Assembly: GCA_963580285.1 (NCBI GenBank)
Contig: OY757010.1
Location: 151,903,596-151,967,595, forward strand
DNA length: 64,000 nt
Direction: 5' to 3'
DNA from: Lucinisca nassula
Taxonomy: Eukaryota; Mollusca; Bivalvia; Lucinida; Lucinidae
The translations under genes were made by a program, and so were the position numbers. Under the pieces are notes generated by a model, which ran no database searches, was not told the DNA's origin, and worked only from the letters and a program-made list of their open reading frames with translations. Each line of letters opens with the position of its first letter. The first letter of the stretch is position 1. This document shows positions 38,358-49,193 of the stretch, piece by piece.

Positions 38358-38614
38358 CTGAAATAAAATTATTAAGCAAGAAAAATAAAATTGGAAATGT
38401 TTCATTCTACTTTCTCATGATATATCTCTGTCACTCCAAATTATTGCTGTATGTATAGCAAACACTGTAGACCCTAATCAGAGAGCACATACTGCGAGTC
38501 TGATCTGGATCTACACTGTTTGCAAAGGTCTATTTGTCCCAGTGCATTTTTATAGTAATTAAGTTCTCACCTCAAACAAACACTCCTTGAAAGTCAGCAA
38601 AGGTCCTGTTACAT

Positions 38615-39005
38615 TCTTTAGTGGAGATTTATCATGGAATTATACAATCATTCTCTCCCTTCCACTGATCCAAGAAGGGTGGCTGACAGTTTCTGGCACA
38701 AGAATGTGCACTCTACTGGTTAACCCCTTACATATAAGCCTGCCCAGGGTAAGTGTGGATAGGTAAACTGACAATCTCAATATGACCTAAATAGTTTTGG
38801 CTGGGCTGTTAACCCTTGTCCTACTGAGCCAGGATCTGTCTTATCTTCCACAATGTAGACCTAGATCAGAAAGCCATCTGATCAGGATCTTCATTGTCAC
38901 TAAGTTTATGAATTTGTTGCATGTAATCTGATTGGCTGATACTCAGTAGTGGGTGTGGCATATTTAAATATTCAGCAGGGCAAGGGTTAGACTCAAACAA
39001 ACAAC
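38615..39005 (+). repeat. SINE-B, split by a MITE
   Basis: Body TTCTCTCCCTTCCACTGATC, GGTTAACCCCTTACATATAAGCC, AATATGACCTAAATAG, then the MITE, then the tail CTCAAACAAACAACAG from 38987. The MITE used the TTAA of the SINE's 3' end. Confidence 0.75.
38813..38986. mobile_element. piggyBac-type MITE, family pB1 (M4)
   Basis: TTAA before, TTAG after. CCCTTGTCCTACTGAG ... TATTCAGCAGGGCAAGGG; 174 bp, shorter centre than M1. Confidence 0.8.
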
Positions 39006-39017
39006 AGAAAACAGTGT

Positions 39018-39170
39018 GTTGTTGTTAATGGTGAATTTTCGGAGTGGGCTCCAGTTTTGTCTGGAGTCCCACAAGGCACTGTTCTTGGTCCACTATTTTT
39101 CTCCCTGTACATCACTGATATTTCCACTGACACTGACTCAGAAATAAGACGGTACTTTTATACAAAGATC
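39018..39170 (+). pseudogene. LINE reverse-transcriptase fragment
   Basis: Translates to VNGEFSEWAPVLSGVPQG then TVLGPLFFSLYITDIS, the RT block ahead of the catalytic YADD of non-LTR elements. About 50 codons only, then the frame breaks down. Confidence 0.85.
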
Positions 39171-39237
39171 TAAAGGGTGCAGCCAGCATTCCAACAGATG
39201 ACCTTGTTCTTCCAGCTAGGCACTGTAGAAATCACCA

Positions 39238-39372
39238 TCCATTGGCGTTTCAGCTCGCACCAGTTTTCCTGAACATGATTAGAACCTCAAAGCGGTTTAA
39301 CAGTACTCGCTTTTGGTTGGTTTCAGCTCTGGGTGGAAGCATCATGCAGCCCAGCACCGACGGGCGGGGTGG
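39238..39372 (-). repeat. SINE-A copy 7, head part only
   Basis: AGCTCGCACCAGTTTTCCTG, AAGCGGTTTAACAGTACTCG, GTGGAAGCATCATGCAGCCC; tail missing. Confidence 0.75.
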
Positions 39373-39831
39373 TATAAAGAACAATTCTTCCCCTAAACCG
39401 TTGTAGATTGGAATGCCCTTCCCAAATCACAGGTTCTGTCTATGAATGACATTTGACGATGTCACAGGTAGCAATTCTGATTCTGAACAAATAGGCCCAT
39501 TTGTTTTTAAAATTTGGTCATTTATAACCAAGCTACCGTATACATACCTATTACCTAAACCTCCCAAACACCTTTGAACTTGTCAACCCCATAATACAGC
39601 ACCCGCACCTCCCCCCCCCTCCACCCCCTTTGGAAAACATTGAAAATTTGGGCATAGTGGCCCCTAGCCTAGGCCATTTTCATTTCACCCCCACCCACTT
39701 CCCTGACCAACTGAAAGTGTGGGGAAAAGGCAGAAAAAGGCAAGCTGGGGCAGATTTCATTTATCCTAATGAAATCTTACCTGCCTATAAATGGATAGAA
39801 GAATGTAAATAATAAACAAATGTAGACATAC

Positions 39832-40212
39832 CTGCTTAAAATCTTTCTGCAATGCCTCTGCCCTAAGTGCGTCTGTGTGATCCGATGTACTGGCATGCCT
39901 AACAAATGTACTGGTTCTATAGTTTGTGCATTCTGACGATGTAAAAGCATTGTCCTTTTTATACTTAAGACACAAACTACACTGCATTCCTTTGCCAGTA
40001 TTTAAAAGCCATGGCCATTTTGTCAACCACGAATCCTGAAAACTCTTTGTCTTTATTTTCTTAGAACTTGGAGGTCCTTCAGAATTTTGTCCACCATCGT
40101 CATTGGCGTCAACACACTGAGTTATTTCCTCATCTTCCTGTCTAGTTTGAGTCTCATCAACAGACCCAGCAGTTTTCTTTTGAAAATTGAAATCAAATAA
40201 TGTCCGCTTCAT
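39832..40212 (-). CDS. hAT transposase-like protein, exon 1 (zinc finger)
   Basis: 127 codons from ATG to the donor GCAG|GTATGT. Begins MKRTLFDF, has a basic stretch (SSKKIKTK) and a finger-like region FQDSWLTKWPWL, CSLCLKYKK, FVRHASTSDH. The pattern C-x2-C ... H-x5-H, with the conserved Trp/Phe before it, is the TTF/BED-type DNA-binding domain at the start of ZNF862-like hAT proteins. It joins exon 2 in phase 0 for a 720-residue product. The start codon is supported by the family's short basic leader. Confidence 0.8.
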
Positions 40213-40970
40213 TTTTTTTCAAAATCCTTCCAAGCACATGTAGAATTTTCCCACACCAAATACGAACCCAATGATTGGTCAGCAAGGATGCTGAATAAAT
40301 ATGTAAACCAATCACCGATGCCGATACATTATTGCGCAAGGCAACAATGAAACTAGGCTGCACACCATTAATAATATGCACACCACTAATTATTTTTTTT
40401 TTACACTGGGCGCAACAAAGAGCGAAAAATGCGTGACGCTATTTAAATGTGCGGCACTTGGGGCGCAGGGGCATGTAATTTTTGCGTTCTGGGCCGAATT
40501 TTCGCGGGATTCCCGCAATCCCGCACCCTAGAAGCAACACTGTGCAGCTGTATGTACTCATTAGAATCGCCTCCCTGAGGCGATTCTAATGAGGACACAC
40601 AGCATACATTTTCATTACAGATCACCGGAAAGATGTAAAAAAGGAACTTATTATTCATCCTGACAGTAGCCCTCATTGGCTCGAACTATCCCTGTCTCTA
40701 ACAGATTTTCTAGATCCCCAAGGTGTTCAAGCCAATGAAGTTCAACTGTATATGTTTTTTTTTAACAGTTTTGGGGTTTTAGCCCCCAGTTAAAGCTAAT
40801 GATTATTTCCTTCCTCAAGGTCACTTTGAGCTGGTCAGTAATGCTAACCTCACTGTTCATGGGCAGAGCTTAGGACCATTTACTTAGGACTGCAAGTATG
40901 ACAGGATTCATTTCTGTGCATGGACAGACCAAACACACCTAACGGGTGAAATACTACTAGGGGACTAATA

Positions 40971-41716
40971 ACAAGAGGGCCAAATGGCCCTATATCGCTC
41001 ATCTGTGTACCAGAAAATCATTAATGATGTTTAGAATGCCCATCAGGGCTTGAAGAACTAGACTGGACTACATGGTGCTTCTATGCAGAGCTGGAACCGA
41101 CCACACATGAGTACTGGTAACAGGTTCTAAGCCTGCCCAGGAAAAGTGGTGCCAGTTGGACTGTCCATGCATAATGACCCTATTGGTTTCATTGGGTGGA
41201 AAGGGCTTTTAAAGATATAATTTCATCTCGATGTCAGGCAAAAGTCCCACAAAACTAGAAGCAACGTCTCCAAAATGACCTACACTGTGCTGACAGGGAT
41301 GTTAAACCTCAAATCAATAAACAAGGGCAGGTAACTCCAAAGTTGTTAAGTCTCATGCAGCCAAAAAAAGTTAACTCTATGTAGACTGAATGTCCCTCCT
41401 GGTTATTTGCAAGTTCGATGAAGATCAGATCAGAAATGACGGAGAAAAAGTGGAGATGTCGTTTTCCCCTTTATAAGTCTATGGAACCTTTTTGTTTCCA
41501 TGGCAACCACAGTTCTGATCAAAACTGGTCCAAAACCTATTGCAGTCAATCCCCCAACCCAGTGATGTTGCACATAAAATTTGATTGGGATTGGCCAGCT
41601 TGTCACTTAGATATTCAAGTTCAAAGGTGTGGACGACGGATGGACGACAGACGGTTGGCGGATGCCTACCTATACTATAAGCTCACCTTGTGAGCCTTCG
41701 GCTCAGGTGAGCTAAA
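40971..41716 (+). mobile_element. Pearl-like element PL5, carrying SINE-A
   Basis: 5' AACAAGA then hairpin GGGCCAAATGGCCC, ATCGCTCATCTG; 3' CCTTGTGAGCCTTCGGCTCA hairpin, CAGGTGAGCTAAAAA. SINE-A is inserted near 41037. One core unit remains (GGGCAGGTAACTCCAAAG). Confidence 0.6.
41037..41322 (+). repeat. SINE-A copy 8
   Basis: GCCCATCAGGGCTTGAAG to AACCTCAAATCAATAAAC; several small deletions. Confidence 0.75.
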
Positions 41717-42626
41717 AAAATCAGATCATAAACGGCTGAGAAAAGCTGGAGACATCATTTTTCACTTATATTTATGCTCAAGGGCAGGTAACTCCAAAGC
41801 TGTTTGTCCCGTGCAGCCCAAATTCGAACTCGAAGTAGACTGTACGCCCTCCTGGTTATCTGCAAGTTTGATGAAGATTGGATCATAAATGGCTGAGTAA
41901 AGGTGGAGACGTTGTTTTCCCCATTACAAGTCTATGGGAAAACTTTTCACGCTCAAGGGGATGTAACTGGAAAACCGCTGGTCAGATTCAAACCAAATTC
42001 AAACTCGTCTGAGATTTTATGCTTGTCCTCGTTTATGAAAAGATACAAAAACATCAGATCATAAACGGCTGAGAAAAGCTGGAGACACCATTTTTCACTT
42101 ATATTTATGCTCAAGGGCAGGCAACTCCAAACCTGTTTATCCCGTGCAGCTCAAATTCGAACTCGACTTAGACTGTAACCCTCCTGGTTATCTGCAAGTT
42201 TGATTAAGATCGGATCAGAAATGGCTGAGAAAAAGTGGAGAAGTTTTCCCCGTTGTAAGTATATGGGAAAATTTTTCACGCTCAAGGGGATGTAACTGGA
42301 AAACCGCTGGTCAGATTCAAACCAAATTCAAACTCGTCCGAAATTTTATGTTTGTCCTCGTTTATGAAAAGTTACAAAAAGATCAGATCATAAATGGCTT
42401 GGAAAAGCTGAAGACACCATTTTTCACTTATATTTATGCTCAAGGGCAGGTAACTCCAAAGCTGTTTGTCCCGTGCAGCCCAAATTCGAACTAGACGTAG
42501 ACTGTAAGTCCCTCCTGGTTATCTGCAAGTTTGATGAAGATCGGATGAGAAATGGCCGAGAAAAAGTGGAGACGTCGTTTTCCCCAATATAAGTCTATGG
42601 AACCTTTTTGTTTCCATGGCAACCAG
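41717..42626 (+). repeat. Tandem array, ~335-bp unit
   Basis: Close to three units of ATCAGATCATAAACGGCTGA ... GGGCAGGTAACTCCAAAGCT ... GGGGATGTAACTGGAAAACC. Core sequence of a pearl-like family related to PL5. Confidence 0.75.
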
Positions 42627-43823
42627 AATTCCAATCTGATCAGCCCAAAAACCTTATGGAGCCTTTCCCCCTACCTGATGATGCTTCTCATGAAATTTGA
42701 TCAAAATTGGCCATGGGGTATTAGAGATATACTTATTTGAAATTGTTTACAGACGCACACACAACGGACAAAATGTGATCACAAAAGCTCCCCTTGTCAC
42801 TACGTGACAGGTGAGCTTAAAAACATGCCAATTCTACCTCACCTGCTGAAAGGGCAGCAGGCCTTGTCTGACTGCAAAGCAAATATCAGCTGCCTAGCTT
42901 CACTAAACCAGAGTTCTTGCAACGAGAATTGCAATCTGATCAGCCCAAAAACCTTATGGAGCCTTTCCCCCTACCTGATGATGCTTCTCATGAAATTTGA
43001 TCAAAATTGGCCATGGGGTATTAGAGATATACTTATTTGAAATTGTTTACAGACGCACACACAACGGACAAAATGTGATCACAAAAGCTCCCCTTGTCAC
43101 TACGTGACAGGTGAGCTTAAAAACATGCCAATTCTACCTCACCTGCTGAAAGGGCAGCAGGCCTTGTCTGACTGCAAAGCAAATATCAGCTGCCTAGCTT
43201 CACTAAACCAGAGTTCTTGCAACGAGAATTCCAATCTGATCAGCCCAAAAACCTTATGGAGCCTTTCCCCCTACCTGATGATGCTTCTCATGAAATTTGA
43301 TCAAAATTGGCCATGGGGTATTAGAGATATACTTATTTGAAATTGTTTACAGACGCACACACAACGGACAAAATGTGATCACAAAAGCTCCCCTTGTCAC
43401 TACGTGACAGGTGAGCTTAAAAACATGCCAATTCTACCTCACCTGCTGAAAGGGCAGCAGGCCTTGTCTGACTGCAAAGCAAATATCAGCTGCCTAGCTT
43501 CACTAAACCAGAGTTCTTGCAACGAGAATTCCAATCTGATCAGCCCAAAAACCTTATGGAGCCTTTCCCCCTACCTGATGATGCTTCTCGTGAAATTCGA
43601 TCATGACTGGCCATGGGGTATTAGAGATATACTTATTTGAAATTGTTTATGGGTGCACACAAGTACTATGGACAAAATGTGGTCACAAAAGTTCAACTTG
43701 TCACTACGTGACAGGTGAGCTAAAAACATGCCAATTCTACCTCACCTGCTGCAAGGGCAGCAGGCCTTGTCCGACTGCAAAGCAAATATCAGCTGCCTAG
43801 CTTCACTAAACCAGAGTTCTTGT
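42627..43823 (+). repeat. 300-bp satellite, four units
   Basis: Units start at 42627, 42927, 43227 and 43527. The first three are exactly 300 bp and differ at one or two bases by eye; the fourth is more diverged and a few bases shorter. Each unit contains a pearl-type 3' end (GTCACTACGTGACAGGTGAG) plus unrelated flank, so the duplicated block spans an element boundary. The repeated 78-codon ORFs (42804, 43104, 43404) follow from the period. Confidence 0.9.
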
Positions 43824-44377
43824 TAACTCCAAATTTGGAGTAATCTGCTACATTTCATTTCTGACTCCAACTTTTTGGAGGTCTCAACAGAAAAGTATGG
43901 TAAAACTATTTCAGGAGGACAATTTTCAAAATCACACTAAGAACCATGTGAACCACTCTACTTTTTTTTCTTTTGAATAACTTTTTGCCATATAGGCAGG
44001 GGCCCAGAGATTTTTTTTTTTGAAAATGGTTACCTGGAAAGTAGGACAGTTTTTGATGATTTACATTTGATGTTGAATCTATACTGCATATGAAAACACT
44101 GTATGGACAACTTCTCTGAATTGCAGACACGTAAAAACATATATCTAGAGTGGGATAGGGTTAAAAGATAATTTTCCTCAGTCCACTTCCTGAACCTATG
44201 TTTAGGGGAACTTGTTAGAACTGCCTATGAGGCAATTCTAACAAGTACCGGCAACACAAGTTTTCATGAAGAAACAGAAAAATTATCGTTTTTTTTTTTT
44301 TTTTGTCGGCTCCTCCTCCCCAACCGACTCTATATACATATTGTGCAAAAATGATACAAATGTACAAAGACTATAGA

Positions 44378-47006
44378 AACAAGAGGGCCCAATGGCCCTA
44401 TATCGCTCACCTGTGCCCCAGAAAATCATAAGTGTAGGAGACCACTTGACATTGCTACATACTAAATATCTGAGCTCTGGGCCTTATGGCTTTGGAGAAG
44501 ATTTTTTTTTTCCACTATAAGTCCATAGGTCAATTTTGACCCAAAGGGCATGGTTGGCAGGATTTATGTAGGCGACCATTTTATGTTGCTATATACTAAA
44601 TATCTAAGGTCCGTTTGTTTGTTTGTTTGATTTGAGGTTTAACGTCCCTGTCAACACTGTAAAGGTCATTTTGGAGACGTTGCTTCCATTTTTGTGGGAC
44701 TTTTACCCGACATTGAGATGAAATGACATCTCAAGCCCTGTCGCCCAATGAAACCAATAGGGTTTATTAGCATGGGCGGTCCGCCTCGCACCGCGGTTCC
44801 TGGACAGGCTTAGATCCTCCAAGCGGTTTACCAGTACTAGTGTGCGGGCCGGATTCAGCTCTGCGTGGAAGCATCATGCAGCCCATATCTAAGGTCCGTA
44901 CTTCATGGTTTCAGAGAAGAAGATTTTTAAAGCTTTTTTTTTTCCATTATAAGTTTATTGGAGTTAACAAGCCACAGGTTTGGCCAATTTGAACCCCAGG
45001 GGCAAGATTCAGGCAGGATTCATGTAGGCAACAACTCCATGTTGCTACATGCTAAATACCCAAGCTCTGGGCCTTATGGTTTCACAGAAGAATATTTTTT
45101 AAGTTTTTTTTTTTCCATTTTAAGTTTTTTTTTCATTTTAAGTCCATCCATGGTAGCTAATGGGCCATGGATGTGGCCAATTTTGGCCCAAGGGGCATGT
45201 CTGGCAGGATTCATATAGGTGACCTGGGCCCTGTGGTTTCAGAGAAGAAGAGTTTGAAGCTTTTTTCCATTAGGGGTCTATGGGAGCTAAGGGGCCCCGG
45301 GGCGTGGCCCATTTGGACCCCAGAGGCATGATTTATGAAGGTGACCACTTGTCATAGCTACATGCTACATATCTAAGCTCTGGGCCCTGTGGTTTCAGAG
45401 TGAGATTTTTGAAGCTTTTTTCAATTATGAGTCTATGGGAGGGAAGGGGCCCCGGGGTGTGGCCCATTTGGAACCCAGGGGCATGATTGGCAGGAATTAT
45501 GTAGTTGACCACTTGCCCTTGCTACATGCTAAATATCTAAGCTCTGGGCCCTGTGGTTTCAGAGGAGAAGATTTTTTGTAGCTTTTTTCCATTATGAGTC
45601 TATGGGAGTGAAGGGGCCCCGGGGCGTGGCCCATTTGGAACCCAGGGGCATAATTGGCAGGAATTATGTAGGTGACCACTTGCACTTGCTACATGCTAAA
45701 TATCTAAGTTCTGGGCCCTGTGGTTTCAGAGAAGAAGATTTTTTAAGCTTTTTTCCATTATGAGTCTACAGTGGCTAAGGGGCCCCGGGGTGTGGTCCGT
45801 TTGGACCCCCTGGGGCATGATTGGCAGGAATTATGTAGGTGTCCACTTGCCGTTACTACATGCTAAATATATAAGCTCTGGGCCCTGTGGTTTCTGAGAA
45901 GAAGATTTTTGAAGCTTTTTTCCATTATGAGTCTATGGGAGCAAAGGGGCCCCGGGGCGTGGCCCATTTTGAACGCAGAGGCATGATTGTCAGGAATTAT
46001 GTAGATGACCACTTGCCATTGCTACATATATCTAAGCTCTGGGCCCTGTGGTTTCAGAGAAGAAGATTTTTGAAGCTTTTTTTCGATTATGAATATACGG
46101 GAGCTAAGGGGCCCCGGGGCATGGTCCGTTTGGACCCCAGGGGCATGATTGGCAGGAATTATGTAGGTGACCACTTGCCCTTGCTACATGCTAAATATCT
46201 AAGCTCTGGACCCTGTGGTTTCAGAGAAGAAGATTTTTGAAGCTTTTTTCCATTAAGAGTCTATAGGAGCTAAGGGGCCCCGGGGCGTGGTCCGTTTGGA
46301 CCCCCTGGGGCATGATTGGCAGGAATTATGTAGGTGACCACTTGCCATTACTACGTGCTAAATATATAAGCTCTGGGCCCTGTGGTTTCAGAGAAGAAGA
46401 TTTTTGAAGCTTTTTTCCATTATGAGTCTATGGGAGCTAAGGGGCCCCAGGGCGTGGCCCATTTGGAACCCAGGGGCATGATTGGCAGGAATTATGTAGG
46501 TGACCACTTGCCATTGCTACATGCTAAATATCTAAGCTCTTGGCTCTGTGGTTTCAGAGAAGAAGATTTTTGAAGCTTTTTTCCATTATGAGTCTATGGG
46601 ACCGAAGGGGCCCAGGGGCGTGGCCCATTTGGAACCCAGGGGCATGATTGGCAGGAATTATGTAGTTGACCACTTGCCCTTGCTACATGCTAAATATCTA
46701 AGCTCTGGGCCCTGTGGTTTCAGAGAAGAAGATTTTTAAAAAATTTCCCTTTATAAGTCTATGGGAACTATATGTTGCCATGGCAACCAGAATTCCAATC
46801 TGATCAGCCCCAAAACCTTATTCAGCCTTTCCCCCTACCTGAAGATGCTTCACATGAAATTTGATCAAGATTGGCCATGAGGTATTAGAGATATACTAAT
46901 TTGAAATTGTTTACGGACGGACGCACGCACATACGCACGCACGACGGACGATGGACAAAAAGTGATCCCAAAAGCTCACCTTGTCACTACGTGACAGATG
47001 AGCTAA
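44378..47006 (+). mobile_element. Large pearl-like element PL7 with ~165-bp tandem core
   Basis: 5' AACAAGA, hairpin GGGCCCAATGGCCC (44385-44398), ATCGCTCACCTG. Core of about 13 units (CTACATGCTAAATATCTAAG, GGGCCCTGTGGTTTCAGAGA, GGGGCCCCGGGGCGTGGCCC) from 44430 to 46740, ACGG/ACGC microsatellite near 46915-46950, 3' hairpin GTCACTACGTGAC, AGATGAGCTAAAAA. ORFs within are products of the repeat. Confidence 0.75.
44615..44884 (-). repeat. SINE-A copy 9
   Basis: 15-bp duplication ATATCTAAGGTCCGT at 44600-44614 and 44885-44899. 5' end short by the GC-rich head. Inserted in a PL7 core unit. Confidence 0.85.
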
Positions 47007-47084
47007 AAAGTATGGATAACAGGGCGCGCAGAACAAGATGGAACATTATGTGATCTATGAAAACTGATTGCGGTGTGAGTGTGT

Positions 47085-47225
47085 TTTTGAGTTTTACCAA
47101 CAGCTAAGGTCATATCAAGACGGAACCTCGGCTTATAGACTCATACGAAAGTCTTGAGAAACCAGGGCTCGAACCTTAAGCCGAGAAGCATGACCACTAC
47201 TTATTTGAGACTACACCACAGGGCT
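47085..47225 (-). repeat. SINE-C, diverged
   Basis: CCAACAGCTAAGGTCATATC, ACTCATACGAAAGTCTTGAG, CAGGGCTCGAACC; same family as 29700-29866. Confidence 0.65.
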
Positions 47226-47330
47226 TCAACTAATTAAGGTATAACCTTAATTTTTGAATATCATAAGGTTAAACATCTATGTACATGTATGTTCAGGTCT
47301 AAATTCACGCATGCATGCATTCAAACGGCC

Positions 47331-47618
47331 CACGCACATCGCGGCCTGAAGAAATATATGGGCCACACGATGCCCCCACGCAGACCCGAAACAGACCTGC
47401 ACACGAGGACAGGCAAACAGCCCAGAGGAACCAAGACCGCCCAGGCAAAGCGGTGCGAGTCTGCCCGTCCATGCCTATAAACCCCGTTGGTTTCACCGGG
47501 CGGCAGGGCTTGGACGCCACCTCATCTGAATGTCAGGTAAAAGTCCCACAAAATTGGAAGCAACGTCCCCAAAACGACCCCAACAGTGTTGATGGGGACT
47601 TTAAACCTCATATCAAAC
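47331..47618 (+). repeat. SINE-A copy 10, C/T-shifted
   Basis: Full length, but many T positions are C (for example GCCCCCACGCAGACCCGAAA against the usual GCTTCCACGCAGAGCTGAAA), so this copy is unusually GC-rich. Confidence 0.75.
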
Positions 47619-47655
47619 ATATCACACATGTGTGCATGAGCGCACACACACTCGC

Positions 47656-47720
47656 GTATGTATGTATGTATGTATGTATGTATGTATGTATGTATGTATG
47701 TATGTATGTATGTATGTATA
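47656..47720 (+). repeat. (TATG)n microsatellite
   Basis: About 16 perfect units. The Tyr/Met/Cys-Val-type ORFs here come from it. Confidence 0.9.
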
Positions 47721-48168
47721 TTGTGTATTGCATAATGAATTCCAATTTGAAATTCTAAATTTAGTAATAAGAAGCATATTAAGTGCATGATACCAAGCAC
47801 TGGGATAGACAGGCCTAAGCACCCAGTGCAGACCCAGTCCGGGCTGATCCTGTGTAACAGCCCAATCAGGGCCTACCCTGTCCGCCACACCATCAGCCAG
47901 TCCTGAATCCCTCAAAACAGTTTGAATGCATTGGTATTTACGGCATTATTTTGGTCAGTGTTGTTTCGCCTTTTTTGTGTGTTTTTTTTTTCATGGCATA
48001 TGTATGTATGCACACACACGCCCACCCACGCGCGTGCATGCCAGTGCACATGCACGCCTTCACTTACACATGTACGCACGCACGTATGCAGCATGTATGT
48101 AAGTATGTACTCTGTATGTATGTTTTTCACTTAATGTTGTTGTTTTTTTGTTAATTATCTTTGTTTTA

Positions 48169-48473
48169 CGGCCTCTGTAGCTCAGTCTGATGCATGTCTG
48201 ACTGGTGATGAGGAGGATGCAGGTTTGATACCTGCCAGGGTTAGCAACATTCTTTCGTGGGGATTGATCATGAAATTTTTTCTATGGTAAATCTCTCCCT
48301 TCCGTTGATTCAAGAAGGGTAGTTGTCAGTTTCTGGCGAGAGAATGTGCACAGCACTAGTTAACCGCTTACGTTTAAGCCTGTCCAGGAAAAAATGTGGA
48401 CACAAAAACTGACCGGCTAAAAAATGACCTAAATAGTGTTGACTAGACCATTAAACATCAATACAAAGAAAAA
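48169..48473 (+). repeat. SINE-B, full length, tRNA-derived
   Basis: Head GGCCTCTGTAGCTCAGTCTG with A-box TAGCTCAGTCTG, B-box GGTTTGATACC, then body (AGCAACATTCTTTCGTGGGG, TCAGTTTCTGGCGAGAGAAT) and an A-rich end AATACAAAGAAAAAATTAAA. Confidence 0.88.
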
Positions 48474-48550
48474 ATTAAATAATTAATTACCCTTGTCACC
48501 ATTATCTGGAGCATTACTTTGCTCTTGGTCAACTTCTAGAAGGACCATAC

Positions 48551-48681
48551 CTGTTTCTGCAGGAAGATTCCGTCTCATCCAGCAGTTCCCCGGGATCAGC
48601 CTCAGCATCCACTAATATACCATTCTCTCTAAGAAGATCAACATTCTCACCAATTTCTTGTATCTCTTCCAACTTTCCTAC
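48551..48681 (-). CDS. HPDL: HPDL-like protein, penultimate exon
   Basis: Acceptor GTCCTTCAG|GTAGG, donor AACAG|GTATGG, 131 bp: 43 codons plus two bases. It encodes VGKLEEIQEIGENVDLL, then RENGILVDAEAD and a Glu/Ser-rich end. The '..L...GILVD...' pattern is what precedes the YLLQ.FTK strand in the dioxygenase family. The two left-over bases AG plus the first base of the exon at 34459 give Arg, so the join reads ...[12 protein letters not shown]. Upstream exons (second iron ligand and N-terminal domain) were not found in the window. The insert between GILVD and YLLQ is longer than usual. Confidence 0.72.
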
Positions 48682-48737
48682 CTGAAGGACAATCGGAACC
48701 CATTTATTTTAAGCTTGCATAGATTAAAGTTTGTTAA

Positions 48738-48946
48738 CCCTTGGCCTGCTGAATACATGTGTATTTTAATCTGCCACACCAAATACCTATTATCAACAAA
48801 TCAGATTACTTGATGCAAATTATTGCAACAAATTCACAATCTGAATGGCAATGTAGATCCTGATCAGATGTCTTCTTCAGAAGCCATCTGATCTGGATCT
48901 ACATTGTTTGACAGATAAGACATATCTGGGCTCAGCAAGACAAGGG
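48738..48946. mobile_element. piggyBac-type MITE, family pB1 (M5)
   Basis: TTAA before, CTAA after. CCCTTGGCCTGCTGAATA ... CTCAGCAAGACAAGGG; palindromic centre TGTCTTCTTCAGAAGCCATC. Confidence 0.8.
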
Positions 48947-48956
48947 CTAACACATC

Positions 48957-49193
48957 TCGTAACTCCAGCAGGTTGGATACCTGCCGGAGTCGGTCACATT
49001 CTTTCCTGGAGATTGATCATGAAATCTTTTCTACTGTCATTCTCTCCTTTCCTCTGATTCAAGATGGGTGGTTTCTGTTTTTGGCAAAAGAATGTACACT
49101 TTACAGATTAACCTCTTGCATGGAAATGTAAACTGACAGGTTCAATATGACCTTAGTTGTATTGACTGGGCCATTAAACTCCAAAACAAACAA
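48957..49193 (+). repeat. SINE-B, head partly lost
   Basis: GTTGGATACCTGCC of the B-box region, then the body GAGATTGATCATGAAATC and the tail AACTCCAAAACAAACAAAA. Confidence 0.8.

Larger units (their letters stand above)
38358..39831 (-). other. Intron of the hAT gene, filled with older repeats
   Basis: GTATGT...TTTCAG, 1,474 bp, phase 0. It contains a SINE-B (38615-39005) split by a pB1 MITE, a LINE RT fragment (39018-39170) and a SINE-A piece (39238-39372). Confidence 0.8.
36099..40542 (-). mobile_element. hAT element with TIRs and a two-exon transposase-like gene
   Basis: 4,444 bp. TIRs CAGTGTTGCTTCTAGG at 36099 and its exact complement ending at 40542. The interrupted MITE family reads ATGCATGCTGTG here; the left flank keeps GTATGCTG and the right flank starts TGCAGCTG, so the 8-9-bp duplication has decayed at two positions. 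Near the left end is a GGGCCCTTGGGCCCC palindrome. The gene runs inward from the right end. Confidence 0.85.
35950..40748. mobile_element. pogo/Tigger-like MITE H2, split by a hAT element
   Basis: Left part 35950-36098 begins CAGTAGAACTTCGAT after TA; right part 40543-40748 ends GAAGTTCAACTG before TA. Joined they form one copy of the family seen whole at 12427-12771 (about 347 bp). The central palindrome lies at 40551-40600. Confidence 0.8.
34460..48550 (-). other. 14.1-kb intron of the HPDL-like gene
   Basis: Starts GTATGG on the - strand at 48550 and ends TTGCAG at 34460. It contains the hAT element, a split pogo-like MITE, at least five SINE copies, pearl-like arrays and a 300-bp satellite. 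Confidence 0.65.

Noticed and set aside
42804..46739. Repeated ORFs of 60-120 codons
   Set aside because: Identical products recurring at the repeat period (300 bp, ~165 bp); no codon or domain signal.
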